Source: Bin5 sp965221345
Lineage (GTDB): Bacteria > Chloroflexota > Anaerolineae > Caldilineales > Caldilineaceae
DNA: 64,000 bases
NCBI GenBank assembly: GCA_965221345.1
Contig: CBDCSD010000002.1
Coordinates: 3,534,001-3,598,000, forward strand
Direction: 5' to 3'
In this document: in pieces, positions 45,654 through 54,065 of the stretch
Layout: the number at the start of each line of letters is the position of its first letter
How positions within the stretch are numbered: the stretch's first letter is position 1
Notes under the pieces: generated by a model
What the model was told of the DNA's origin: nothing
Databases searched by the model: none
The model's input: only the letters and a program-made list of their open reading frames with translations
Made by a program: the position numbers and the translations under genes

Positions 45654-46553
45654 ATGAAACGAATACTGCCATTCCTGCTGATAGCTGCCCTTTGGGTAAG
45701 CGCGTGTGTGGCCCCGGTGGCACCGCAGGGTGCGTCTGAAGGCGACGACGGGGGCGCTTCCGCCGGGGAGGACGACCTGCTCGCGGAAATCATTTCACGC
45801 GGCACGATCCGCATATCGACAGATCCAAACTATGCGCCGCAGAGCTTTCTGGACGAAGGCGGCAATTTTCAGGGCTTCGACGTAGACGTAGCCAAAGAAA
45901 TCGCCAAACGGCTTGGGGTAGAAGTGGAATTCGTCACGCCTGACTGGGACCTGATTACGGCCGGCAACTGGGGGGACCAGTGGGACATGAGCGTCGGCTC
46001 GATGACCGTCACCACAGCACGGCAGAAGATCCTTGAGTTTGCCTCCCCCTCTTATTACTATACACCGGCCCAGTTCGCGGCAGTGGATGGCTCCGAGCTC
46101 GAGACGTTGGAGGACCTGAACGGCGCGTCGATCTGCGTCGGCGTCTCCACAACGTATGAGAGCTGGTTGATGGGAGATATGGAAAGTTTGGGGTTGCCGG
46201 CTGCCAGCTTCTATGTTGACGCCCCGCCCGCCGATACATCCATTATCCCATTGACGGTGGACAACGACTGCGCACAGCAGATTCAGGCTGGACGCCATGA
46301 GTTCCAGGCGTTTCTGACTTCAAATACGGTCGTGGAAGCGGCCATCGCCGAAGGGGTCCCGATTCACAAAGTGGGCACGCCGGTCTTCTCGGAAAATCTT
46401 GCAGTTGCGTTCGACAAGAACGCTTCCAAGGGAGTCACCGGATTGGTCGAGAAAGTCAGCGAAATCATCGCCGCCATGCATGCTGACGGCACTCTGAGCA
46501 GCTTGTCGATGGAGTGGTTTGGTGAGGACCTGACGAGCGATCCCACGAAATAG
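45654..46553 (+). CDS. Amino-acid ABC transporter substrate-binding lipoprotein (family 3)
   Basis: A 299-residue SBP_bac_3 protein. The ATG at 45654 is preceded by a perfect AGGAGGTG. A lipoprotein signal ends WVSAC (Cys18) and is followed by a Gly/Asp/Ala linker. The domain starts GTIRISTDPNYAPQSFLDE and keeps GFDVDVAKEIAKRLG and a VGSMTVTTARQKILEFASPSYY loop that binds the amino-acid alpha-group. The Asp/Arg-type ligand pair is not fully assignable. The next gene, 92 bases downstream, is the matching permease. No ATPase is nearby, so it must be encoded elsewhere. Confidence 0.9.
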   Translation: MKRILPFLLIAALWVSACVAPVAPQGASEGDDGGASAGEDDLLAEIISRGTIRISTDPNYAPQSFLDEGGNFQGFDVDVAKEIAKRLGVEVEFVTPDWDLITAGNWGDQWDMSVGSMTVTTARQKILEFASPSYYYTPAQFAAVDGSELETLEDLNGASICVGVSTTYESWLMGDMESLGLPAASFYVDAPPADTSIIPLTVDNDCAQQIQAGRHEFQAFLTSNTVVEAAIAEGVPIHKVGTPVFSENLAVAFDKNASKGVTGLVEKVSEIIAAMHADGTLSSLSMEWFGEDLTSDPTK

Positions 46554-46645
46554 GCGGGAGCAGGGCACAGGAGATCGAACTGCGCAGCGCGTGTAGCCTT
46601 CGCTATGCGAAGATGCGGGCGTTGCCGTTCGTTACGGGAAACGGG

Positions 46646-47500
46646 ATGTCGACAGCGCATTCAGACGAGGGTTTTGCCTTGCAGGCTGAACAGATAATGG
46701 CGTCACAGCGGCGTGACGCCCGTCGTTTTGCCATGGGCGTGCGAGCTTCGTACATACTCTTGTTGCTGGCACTTTTTTACGCGTTCAGTGGGTCCCACTT
46801 TACGGTAGCCGGGCTGCAGTTCACGACGATTACATTGGACTGGACGTTCATTCGCAGCCATTGGTTTTTCATCTTCAACGGGGTCTGGCTGACGATTCTG
46901 TTGTCGGCCCTGTCGATTGTTTTGGCGACAGCGCTATCGCTCCTGGGCGCGTTGGGGCGTCTGTCGAAATCCCCGCCCGCCTATGCGCTGGCGACCTTTT
47001 ACATTTCGCTTATCAGGGGTACGCCTTTGCTCCTGCAGGTCGTCTTTTTCTTCCTGGCGCTGCCGCAACTTGGTATTCGCATGTCGGGCCTGTCGGCGGG
47101 CGTGTTGGCCCTGGGGTTGAATTACGGCGCCTACATGACGGAGATAATGCGGGCAGGCATCCAGTCAGTGGGCGCGGGCCAGCGGGAGGCGGCCCAGTCA
47201 GTTGGCTTGACGCGATTCCAGATTATGCGCTTCATCGTGTTGCCGCAGGCTCTGCGACTGGTCATCCCACCGATTGGCAACCAGTTCATCGCGATGCTGA
47301 AGGATACCTCGCTCATCTCGGTCACGGGCTTTGTATGGGAACTGCTGTGGAGGGCGCAGAAGCAGGGCCGGGCCAATTTTCGCAGCTTGGAAGCGCTGCT
47401 GATCGCGGCGGTTTTCTATTGGATCATCACCATTATTTTTTCGGCTTTTCAGGCACAGATCGAGCTGCGCCTCTCCCGGGGTTATCGGACGGCTCTGTGA
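46646..47500 (+). CDS. Amino-acid ABC transporter permease (HisM/GlnP-like)
   Basis: A 284-residue polar amino-acid permease with five membrane helices. It has FNGVWLTILLSALSIVLAT, FYISLIRGTPLLLQV, the long EAA loop (AGQREAAQSVGLTRFQIMRF then VLPQALR), and a KDTSLISVTG segment. The ATG at 46646 is preferred over 46613 because it removes an unlike 11-residue extension. A GGGAAACGGG lies before it. It is followed by a T-rich tail (about 47505-47530) and the 48-bp repeat array, so the operon ends here without an ATPase. Confidence 0.88.
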   Translation: MSTAHSDEGFALQAEQIMASQRRDARRFAMGVRASYILLLLALFYAFSGSHFTVAGLQFTTITLDWTFIRSHWFFIFNGVWLTILLSALSIVLATALSLLGALGRLSKSPPAYALATFYISLIRGTPLLLQVVFFFLALPQLGIRMSGLSAGVLALGLNYGAYMTEIMRAGIQSVGAGQREAAQSVGLTRFQIMRFIVLPQALRLVIPPIGNQFIAMLKDTSLISVTGFVWELLWRAQKQGRANFRSLEALLIAAVFYWIITIIFSAFQAQIELRLSRGYRTAL

Positions 47501-47600
47501 CGTTTGAGTTTTTTGTTTTTAGTTTTTGGGGCGTGTTGACATTTGGCAAAACTGAGTATTGCACGATCAGAGTGTGGCCTATCTACGGAGGGGCACGGAG

Positions 47601-48080
47601 AACACCTTAACACCTTTTTGTCCGCGGAGGACGCGGAGGGCCGCGGAGAACATCTTAAACCCTTTTTATCCACGAAGGGGCACGAAGAACACCTTAACAC
47701 CTTTTTGTCCGCGGAGGACGCGGAGGGGCGCGGAGAACACCTTAACACCTTTTTTGTCCGCGGAGGACGCGGAGGGGCACGGAGAACACCTTAACACCTT
47801 TTTATCCGCGGAGGACGCGGAGGGCCGCGGAGAACACCTTAACACCTTTTTGTCCGCGGAGGACGCGGAGGGCCGCGGAGAACACCTTAACACCTTTTTA
47901 TCCGCGGAGGACGCGGAGGGGCACGGAGAACACCTTAACACCTTTTTATCCGCGGAGGACGCGGAGGGGCACGGAGAACACCTTAACACCTTTTTATCCG
48001 CGGAGGACGCGGAGGGGCACGGAGAACACCTTAACACCTTTTTATCCGCGGAGGACGCGGAGGGGCACGGAGAACACCTT
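47601..48080. repeat. 48-bp tandem repeat array, ten units
   Basis: Units begin at 47601, 47649, 47688, 47736, 47785, 47833, 47881, 47929, 47977 and 48025, with a short partial copy after 48073. The period is 48, except unit 2 (39 bases, a 'tccacgaaggggcacgaag' variant) and unit 4 (49, one extra T). Each unit contains aacaccttaacacctttt and ccgcggaggacgcggagg. The last six are nearly identical. Because 48 is a multiple of three the array is open in several frames, but there is no start, ribosome site or protein-like sequence. No spacers, so it is not CRISPR. Similar tracts are known intergenic repeats in Chloroflexota-like genomes. Confidence 0.9.
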
Positions 48081-48201
48081 TGCCACCGCAGATTATGGTC
48101 GTAGAAGACGAGTATCAGGCGAGAAACGGGCCAATGCTGCCCGCAGACGTCCTGCATATGTCACATTTTGAATAGTCTTTACCAAATGTCTACGACCCCT
48201 A

Positions 48202-49427
48202 GTAGTTCAACAGTCTTCTATTGACGGATAAAGGCGTTCGAGTTTGATGCGAGCATCAGCGGTGGTGAAACGCCAGTTAACGGTCGATGCAGAAGCATTG
48301 CGGCGGGTTTGCCAAGCTGCGACTTTCTGCATCAAGGTGTGTTTGTCAGGGATGCGCGCGTTCAAGCACTGTCGATGCAGGACACTGAGTTCGATTTCAG
48401 CCATATTGAGCCAACTGCCATGCTTGGGCGTGTAATGGATTTCCAGTTTGGCGGCAATGCGGCGGGCTTCAGCCGCCGGGAACGCTTCATACAGCGAAGC
48501 GAGTTTGTGCGTGTTCAAATTGTCCATCACCAAGACGATCGTGTCAGCCTGCGGGAAATGGATGTCGACAAGGTCACGCAGGCAGTAGGCAAAATCAACC
48601 ATGGTGCGGCGCTCTGTCACCTTGACATGACGCCAGGCTTGCAGCGGCGCAAAGCAGAGAAAGAGGTTGCCAACGCCGTTGCGTTCATACTCGTAGTCAT
48701 ATTTGGCCACCGCACCCGGTCGCGGTGGCAGGGGCAGACGGGTCTCTTTGGTCAACTGTTTACTGCCTTCATCAAGACAGACCAACGGGCGCTTGGGATC
48801 CTGTTGCCGATGATAGACTTCAAGCGTATCTTCCATGGCGCAGACGAACTCTGCGCTCGCGGTCTCCGGAATACACCATTCATCTTTCAGCCAGGGCTTA
48901 AGTTCGTTTTTTTTAGCGTCGTCCGCACTGTTTCGCGCGAAATACGTTCGACCACCTCTAATTCGACCAGCTTATCGGCCAGCATCTGCAGCGTCCACTG
49001 CTCCTGTCCATCCGGCGCAGCGCTACACGCTAACTGCACCAACCGGGCTTCGCCAGCGCCATCCAATACGCGCGGTCGTTTCCGTTTCGGTCGCGTGTGG
49101 GTGAGGGCGGCTTCGATGCCGACTGTGACACACCGCTCCCGCACGCGCTCGACCGTGCGCGCATGCGCTCCTAATGCCTTGGCAATCTCGGCGTCGCACC
49201 AGCCCCCGCCCGCTTGCGCCTCATCGGCCATCAGCAGGATGCGAGCCCGTCTTAAGCGTCGCGCCGACCCTGTTCCCGTGTTCACCTGCCCATCCAGTTC
49301 CTTGCGCTCTTCCGCTGTCAATCGCACCCGATATCGTTTCGCTGGCATCTTTCCTCTCCTTGTGTCTGCCTTTCTGGAGAGTGTGCCACAATTCACTTTG
49401 TCCGGCAAACCCTGTCTGTTACACTAC
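48202..49427 (-). mobile_element. IS630-family element, copy 1
   Basis: The 1226-bp element is flanked by TA dinucleotides (48200-48201 and 49428-49429), the target duplication of IS630/Tc1-mariner elements. The ends GTAGTTCAACAG and the complement GTAGTGTAACAG form imperfect inverted repeats. It is inserted just beyond the 48-bp repeat array. A second copy of the same length is at 55727-56952. Confidence 0.92.
48207..49348 (-). CDS. IS630 family transposase, -1 frameshift fusion
   Basis: The N-terminal frame (ATG at 49346-49348 after AGGAGAGG) encodes a helix-turn-helix region ending TTLKKTNLSPG-stop; the C-terminal frame, to the stop at 48207, encodes the DDE domain (VCLDEG, VMDNLNTHK, and GSWLNMAEIELS). 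They join by a -1 shift at an A8 run (CTAAAAAAAACG): after ...LKK the reading continues NELKPWLKDEW. The run is identical in the second copy, so it is likely a programmed ribosomal frameshift and not damage. The fused product is about 380 residues. It cuts and pastes the element at TA targets. Confidence 0.85.
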
Positions 49428-49429
49428 TA

Positions 49430-49830
49430 GTAAACAACAGGGGCTAGGGGATAGGGGATAGGGGCGAGCAGACAGTGGCGAGAGGATGGCTGGGCGGGTT
49501 GGCAGTCGGGTTTTGAGGGGGGCGTTGCGGGGGGAATCCCCCCGCACAAGGGAGGGCCGAAGGCCCGACCGCCCGGAAGGGCGACAGCCCCTGGCGGCGG
49601 CGGGTGTTTGCCGACGACAGCCCTGAGCCGCCTTAGCGGGCCGGAGCCGCCGGAGGGCGCCTAAGAACGAGGAGAGAGTGAAGAGGAGTGAGGAGTGAGA
49701 GAAAAACCAGGGGTGAAGGGAGAGAAGTGAGAAACTCCTGCGCTTGGCTCACTCAGGGTGGCTTGTCTGCATGGTCGCGAATTGGCTGCGGCTGAGTAGG
49801 TACCCCAAATATACATGGAGATAGGGAGAC
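49430..49830. other. GC-rich intergenic region with hairpins and a G-quadruplex motif
   Basis: About 400 bases between the IS and the next gene. It holds a four-run G motif at 49440-49464, a 10-bp perfect inverted repeat around a single base at 49526-49546 (tgcgggggga/tccccccgca), and a chain of GC hairpins such as ggccgaaggcc and gcccggaagggc to about 49660. No coding frame is supported. The ribosome site gatagggaga before 49831 belongs to the isomerase gene. Confidence 0.7.
49440..49464 (+). other. Perfect four-run G-quadruplex motif
   Basis: Four GGGG runs at 49440-49443, 49447-49450, 49454-49457 and 49461-49464 are separated by 3-base loops (CTA, ATA, ATA). This meets the strict intramolecular G4 pattern. 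It is 11 bases from the IS630 target TA and 367 bases before a gene. Confidence 0.85.
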
Positions 49831-50613
49831 ATGACACACCAGTTCAGTATTTGTTCCTATAGTTTTCGCCGATCTCTTGAAAGCGGCGCGATGGACTATC
49901 GGGGCTATGTAGCTTTTCACCGGCGCCACGGCTTTTCACAGCTTGATCCGTGGATGAGGCATCTGGAGCCGGCACTGGATGACAGGAGGTGGCTGGCAGA
50001 TGCCAAGAGCATGGCGGAGGACGCGGGTCTGCCGTACGGCTGCATTGCGGTGGACGGCGGCCACATCTATGAGGAGACCGCGGGGGAGCGTGCGGCACGC
50101 CGGGACATGGCCTACCGGTGGCTGGACGTCGCCGCGTCGCTGGGCGCGTCGCAGATGCGGATTGACAGCGGTGGGCCGGAGGAGTTGACCGACGACATTT
50201 TCGAGATTGTCGTTGAAGGCTACAACGAGCTGATCCCGAGGGCGAAGGCAGCGGGCGTGGAGATCCTGGTCGAGAACCACTGGGGGCCAACCAAGTACGC
50301 GGAGAATACGGTGCGCCTGCTTAAGGAGGTAAAAGGACTTGGGCTGCTGTTCGATACGAACAATTGGGCGGCGGGAACGCAGGAAAGCGCCTGGCAGATG
50401 TGCGCCCGCTACGCTCGACTCACCCATTTCAAGACAATGTCCTTCGACAGCCTGAGTAACGATCCGTCGGTCGATCTGCAGAAAGCATTTACCATCTTGC
50501 AAGAGAATGGCTACAGCGGGGTCTGGGGGATCGAATCGGTACCTGAAGATGGCGACGAGGAGGGGGCGGCGGTCAAGACATTGGCGCTCTTGCGCCGTGC
50601 TTTGGGCGAGTAA
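49831..50613 (+). CDS. Sugar phosphate isomerase/epimerase (TIM barrel)
   Basis: A 260-residue xylose-isomerase-like TIM barrel. The metal site is Glu148 (VENH), Asp175 (FDTNNW), His199 (THFKT) and Glu235 (IES). The ATG follows GATAGGGAGA. It lies just upstream of a Gfo/Idh/MocA oxidoreductase on the same strand, the same pairing seen at 2341-5344, which suggests an oxidise-isomerise scheme for a sugar, inositol or related ring. Length and layout are standard. Confidence 0.87.
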   Translation: MTHQFSICSYSFRRSLESGAMDYRGYVAFHRRHGFSQLDPWMRHLEPALDDRRWLADAKSMAEDAGLPYGCIAVDGGHIYEETAGERAARRDMAYRWLDVAASLGASQMRIDSGGPEELTDDIFEIVVEGYNELIPRAKAAGVEILVENHWGPTKYAENTVRLLKEVKGLGLLFDTNNWAAGTQESAWQMCARYARLTHFKTMSFDSLSNDPSVDLQKAFTILQENGYSGVWGIESVPEDGDEEGAAVKTLALLRRALGE

Positions 50614-50714
50614 AGAGGTGCCTGCAGGGGGCGCTGAAGGCTGCGCAGCCGTAGGCGACTGAGCGTGACCACTATCAAACTACGACTCATGACTTTAGCG
50701 AAGAGTAATTGAAA

Positions 50715-51821
50715 ATGACAGAAGAGAAGACTCGAATTGGGATCATCGGCGTCGGCCAGATTGGCAAGGGCCACGTCCGCACTTACATGGGAATGCCGCA
50801 CGTGGAGATCGCGGCAGTTGCCGACGTCAACGAAGCCGAAGCGCAGAGAGTGGCGGCGGAAAACGGCATTGCCAGCGTCTACACTGATTTCCGGCAGTTG
50901 CTGGCACGCGACGACATCGCGGCGGTCGATGTCTGCCTCCACAACAACTTTCATATGCCGGCGACTGTGGCTGCGCTCAAGGCGGGCAAGCATGTATTCT
51001 GCGAGAAGCCGATGGCCGGCGCTTACATCGACGCTGAAAAGATGCTTGCGACTGCCAGAGAATGCGGACTTATGCTCAGCATCCAGAACCGCGAGTACTT
51101 CATCGACGAAACGAAGGCGGCCAAATCGCTGATCGACGGCGGCTATCTGGGCAAGCTGTATCATGCGCGCTCAACAGGTTATCGACGGCGAGGCCGGCCG
51201 TTCGTGGACGGCTACGGATCCCCTTTCTTCGTGAATAAGGAGACCGCCAGCGGCGGGGCGCTCTATGACATGGGCGTCTATCATATCTCCACGGTGCTAC
51301 ACCTGCTGGGCAACCCGGACGTATTGCGCATCTCGGGAAAGACTTATCAGGAAATAGCAATGGACGCGGCGCGGCGAGAACGCAGCGGCTATAATGTGGA
51401 GGAGTTGGGGCTGGGCTTTGTGCGGTTGGCCGACAACATTACCTTGGACATTATCGAGGCTTGGGCCATCCATATGAACGCCTTCGAAGGTTCATACGTT
51501 GTCGGCGCGGAAGGCGGAGTGCGCCTCGATCCTTTCGGCTACTTCCATAGCGCCGGCGATCTGGACCTGGACTCTACAGCCAATCTGAAGATGTTCGACT
51601 TCCGTCAACACAATGTGCGCGAGCTGGGTGACGTGTACGACGGCAGCCAGCAGCACTGGATCGCCGCGGTTGATGGCCGGGTTGAACTGCTGCCCACCGC
51701 TGAGATCGCGCTGAACTGCATGCTCATCTCGGAGGGCATCTACCTGTCCAATCAGTTGGGCCGGGAGGTGAGCGCCGAGGAAGTACGGGCGGCGTCAGTT
51801 TCGACCGCGGCGGCAATTTGA
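50715..51821 (+). CDS. Gfo/Idh/MocA family oxidoreductase
   Basis: A 368-residue NAD(P)-dependent oxidoreductase. GIIGVGQIGKGH (9-20), CEKPM with Glu97-Lys98-Pro99, and YDMGVYHIS (about 190) in the second domain are clear. The ATG at 50715 is preferred over TTG at 50709; the ribosome site is weak. It is 101 bases after the isomerase gene, so the two are likely co-transcribed. It is followed by convergent bicupin and PhyH genes. The likely substrate is a sugar, inositol or sugar acid. Confidence 0.88.
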   Translation: MTEEKTRIGIIGVGQIGKGHVRTYMGMPHVEIAAVADVNEAEAQRVAAENGIASVYTDFRQLLARDDIAAVDVCLHNNFHMPATVAALKAGKHVFCEKPMAGAYIDAEKMLATARECGLMLSIQNREYFIDETKAAKSLIDGGYLGKLYHARSTGYRRRGRPFVDGYGSPFFVNKETASGGALYDMGVYHISTVLHLLGNPDVLRISGKTYQEIAMDAARRERSGYNVEELGLGFVRLADNITLDIIEAWAIHMNAFEGSYVVGAEGGVRLDPFGYFHSAGDLDLDSTANLKMFDFRQHNVRELGDVYDGSQQHWIAAVDGRVELLPTAEIALNCMLISEGIYLSNQLGREVSAEEVRAASVSTAAAI

Positions 51822-51947
51822 CGGCGACGCAGGGCGCAGCCAGCGATAGCGGCATCCCGCGATCAGTCAGATTCGGACTGGGCGTATCCACGTCGCCCCA
51901 AGTGCAGAGGACGGTGGGCGCGAATGGGATCAGACAAGCGTGACGGT

Positions 51948-52679
51948 TCAGATCGCCTGGCAGCGGATAAGGCGGGCCGGTTGGTTCTGGTCGTTGCGGA
52001 CGGTCTGGGCCTCGCCGGGAGGGATCAACGCGCCTTCGTGGCGTTCTGCTCGCAGGGTGTCGCCGCCGGCAGCGATAGTCACCTCGCCGCTCCAGACAAA
52101 CCAGACAGCCTCCTTGTCTTGAGAACCGGGCTCCTCTAGTTGTGCCCCTTGCCCCAGTTCAAAATAGTCGAGCCGCATCTCCGGTGTTCCCGTGGCAGGG
52201 GAGGCGGGCTCCCATGCCTGCTTTTGGCCTTGCTTCGAGAGTTCTCCGGATGCAAGCTGGTCGATGCGCACGGTTGTCTGATGATTGTCCGGCGGGCGCG
52301 GCGTGCTTCCTGTCTTGGAGGGGTCCCGCTCTCCCCGGTACAGCGCAAAGTCGGGCGGGGCCTGGAAGCTGATCAGAGTCGCTTCGGCACCACTGGTGTT
52401 GACGGTGCCGTGTACTTCCGGCGATGGAACGTAGGCAAATTCTCCTGCAGTGATGGGCGTGTATGCATCGCCTTGTCGCACAGAGACTCCACCCTCGAGC
52501 ACTATGAAGATGTCTGCAGATCCTTCGTGAAAGTGCTGAGGAAACTCTTCCCCCGGTTGGAAAACTGAATAGTTCAGGGTAATGTCTTGCGCGCCTGTTG
52601 AGGGCCCGACCAGGTTTTTGGAATCGCCTTTGCCCATTTGAAAGGCTGCGGCTTTTCTGGCAGATAGTAGGGTTGCCAT
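51948..52679 (-). CDS. Bicupin protein
   Basis: A 243-residue protein with two cupin domains. The first (about 30-115) has HFHEGSADIFIVLEG with His49 and His51, and distal His90 in SPEVHG, a plausible metal site. The second (about 160-240) has a QDKEAVWFVWSGEVT motif without the His pair, so it looks structural. The ATG at 52677-52679 is chosen because AGGAG lies 8 bases upstream; an in-frame extension of 31 residues has none. The encoded product may be an isomerase, dioxygenase or sugar-binding regulator. The PhyH gene 155 bases upstream is on the same strand. Confidence 0.82.
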   Translation of the reverse strand: MATLLSARKAAAFQMGKGDSKNLVGPSTGAQDITLNYSVFQPGEEFPQHFHEGSADIFIVLEGGVSVRQGDAYTPITAGEFAYVPSPEVHGTVNTSGAEATLISFQAPPDFALYRGERDPSKTGSTPRPPDNHQTTVRIDQLASGELSKQGQKQAWEPASPATGTPEMRLDYFELGQGAQLEEPGSQDKEAVWFVWSGEVTIAAGGDTLRAERHEGALIPPGEAQTVRNDQNQPARLIRCQAI

Positions 52680-52834
52680 AGGTCGATCTCCTGCTGCATT
52701 GGTTACGTCGCGGTGGACCGAGACGAATATTGGAAACTCCAGGCTTGGTGGCGCGACAACGTGCCCGCCCAACGGAATTACAGGGTTGCGCGTTGCGCTG
52801 CCAGCCGCAGTCGAGTAGGTTTCACACGTCCAAG

Positions 52835-53728
52835 CTAGACCTTGTAGTGCGAACTGTCACCGAGATTGTTGGCGGCGCGCACCGGTCGGTAAAGGGTTTG
52901 GCGCATAGGCGGCATCGAGGCCACCAACTGGGGATCCGGATCCCAGTCGTGCCACTTGCTGTCCACGGTGTTATAGCAACTGAAAATCGCGACCCGTGGA
53001 TGGTCGCGGTTGGTCCATGGGCGGGCGCTGTGGGTCAACGATTCGGTAAAGAAAAGTACAGAGCCGGCGGGACAGGTGTAGTCGTCCCAGATGGCCGAAT
53101 GCTGGTCATGGATCGAGTCAGGCGCGGGGTAGGCAGCCTTGTGGCTTCCGCTGACTATGAGCGTGCCGTCGCCTTCGCAGACCGGATTCAACTCCCAGAC
53201 GACACGGGTCAGGCCGGAGTGCGACTTGCCGGGAACGCTGTGATAGAAGTGGGTGTCGCCAGGAAAACGGAAGAAGCCGCTGCCGTTGTGAGGGCCAAAC
53301 TTACCGTCGCCGGCTTCGCGGAAGAAAAGGCTACTCGACTCCATGCGGAATCCGTAACAGTTCTGGCGCGACAGAGGCGGAAAGGCTACAAATTCGTTCA
53401 AAAAGCCGACGACAACGGGATGATCGGCGAGCCTTTGCATCGGGCCGCCGAGCGGCGAGCGCTCATGTTCGGGGATCGAGTCTGGGTCATGCTGGAGGCG
53501 CAGGCAGAATTCGCGCATCTCCTCCGTTTCGTCTTTGGTCAAGACGCCGGGGATGAGTAGCCAGCCGCGCGTGTCGAAAAGGTACTTCTGTTCCTGGGTC
53601 AGGTTGACGACCGGCAGGCCGTCGGCGTTGGCGGTAGGAAACTCCTGTGCGCTCATGTCCAGCTGTTGTCCGAGGCTGTGGGCAAAAACGTAGGGAGTAT
53701 TGGTTGCGTGCTGGTTGTTGGTCGCCAT
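52835..53728 (-). CDS. PhyH-family protein with HxG instead of HxD
   Basis: A 297-residue protein of the phytanoyl-CoA dioxygenase family. The C-terminal half shows the distal His233 and Arg245 (LTHSARPW then HPRVAIFS). At the proximal site, where the other PhyH protein (5408-6376) has His-Gln-Asp, this one has His147-Asn148-Gly149 (FGPHNGSG). No other HxD/E suits the spacing. Loss of the Asp with Gly or Ala in its place is the hallmark of Fe/2-oxoglutarate halogenases, but it also occurs in PhyH relatives of unknown chemistry. The function therefore is uncertain. The neighbours are a bicupin and an isomerase/Gfo-Idh pair. Confidence 0.8.
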   Translation of the reverse strand: MATNNQHATNTPYVFAHSLGQQLDMSAQEFPTANADGLPVVNLTQEQKYLFDTRGWLLIPGVLTKDETEEMREFCLRLQHDPDSIPEHERSPLGGPMQRLADHPVVVGFLNEFVAFPPLSRQNCYGFRMESSSLFFREAGDGKFGPHNGSGFFRFPGDTHFYHSVPGKSHSGLTRVVWELNPVCEGDGTLIVSGSHKAAYPAPDSIHDQHSAIWDDYTCPAGSVLFFTESLTHSARPWTNRDHPRVAIFSCYNTVDSKWHDWDPDPQLVASMPPMRQTLYRPVRAANNLGDSSHYKV

Positions 53729-54065
53729 CGGATTGTATGTCCTTTCGTTAAATCGAGTGGCTTGCTCATTCTACTGGTTGTGGAGCGGGCGGTTGAACTA
53801 GAGATAACTGGAATCATACAACAGAAGCGGGCATTGCTAAAGTGGGCAGTTTGTTGTTGTCTGAAGCAGGATTTACAGGATTTTTTGGGGATTTTCGGGA
53901 TGGGAGGGGCGCCGGGAAGTCATGGGTGCTCGTAGGAGCATTGTATGAGCGATTGCAAGGGTCCAGGGGGGATGGCAAATGTTGTTCTAGGGTTCTTGAC
54001 GGTTGTCTGAACTGAGATTTGCAAGGTGGTGATTTGGTCTATCCACGAAGGGCCACGAAGGGCCA
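53729..54065. other. Intergenic region with dispersed repeat and 'cacgaaggg' tract
   Basis: 337 bases without a gene. It contains the second copy of the dispersed repeat (53855-53914, plus strand; copy 1 is at 618-673 on the minus strand) and a tatccacgaagggccacgaagg tract just before the ISAzo13-type element, similar to the variant unit in the 48-bp array. No promoter is obvious. Confidence 0.55.
53855..53914 (+). repeat. Dispersed intergenic repeat, copy 2
   Basis: It reads gttgtctgaagcagg, aggattttttggggatttt, then gggatgggaggggcgccg, matching the minus-strand sequence at 618-673 over about 55 bases with a few differences. Confidence 0.6.

Noticed and set aside
47601..48080. CRISPR array
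   Set aside because: Repeats are directly tandem with no unique spacers, and no cas genes are present.
47559..48157. Frames on both strands through the 48-bp array (16-residue periodic peptides)
   Set aside because: Open only because the period is a multiple of three; no start signal and no protein-like composition.
48309..49430. Plus-strand frame of 373 residues over IS630 copy 1 (and its equivalent in copy 2)
   Set aside because: Its duplication only reflects the duplicated IS; the minus-strand transposase explains the region.
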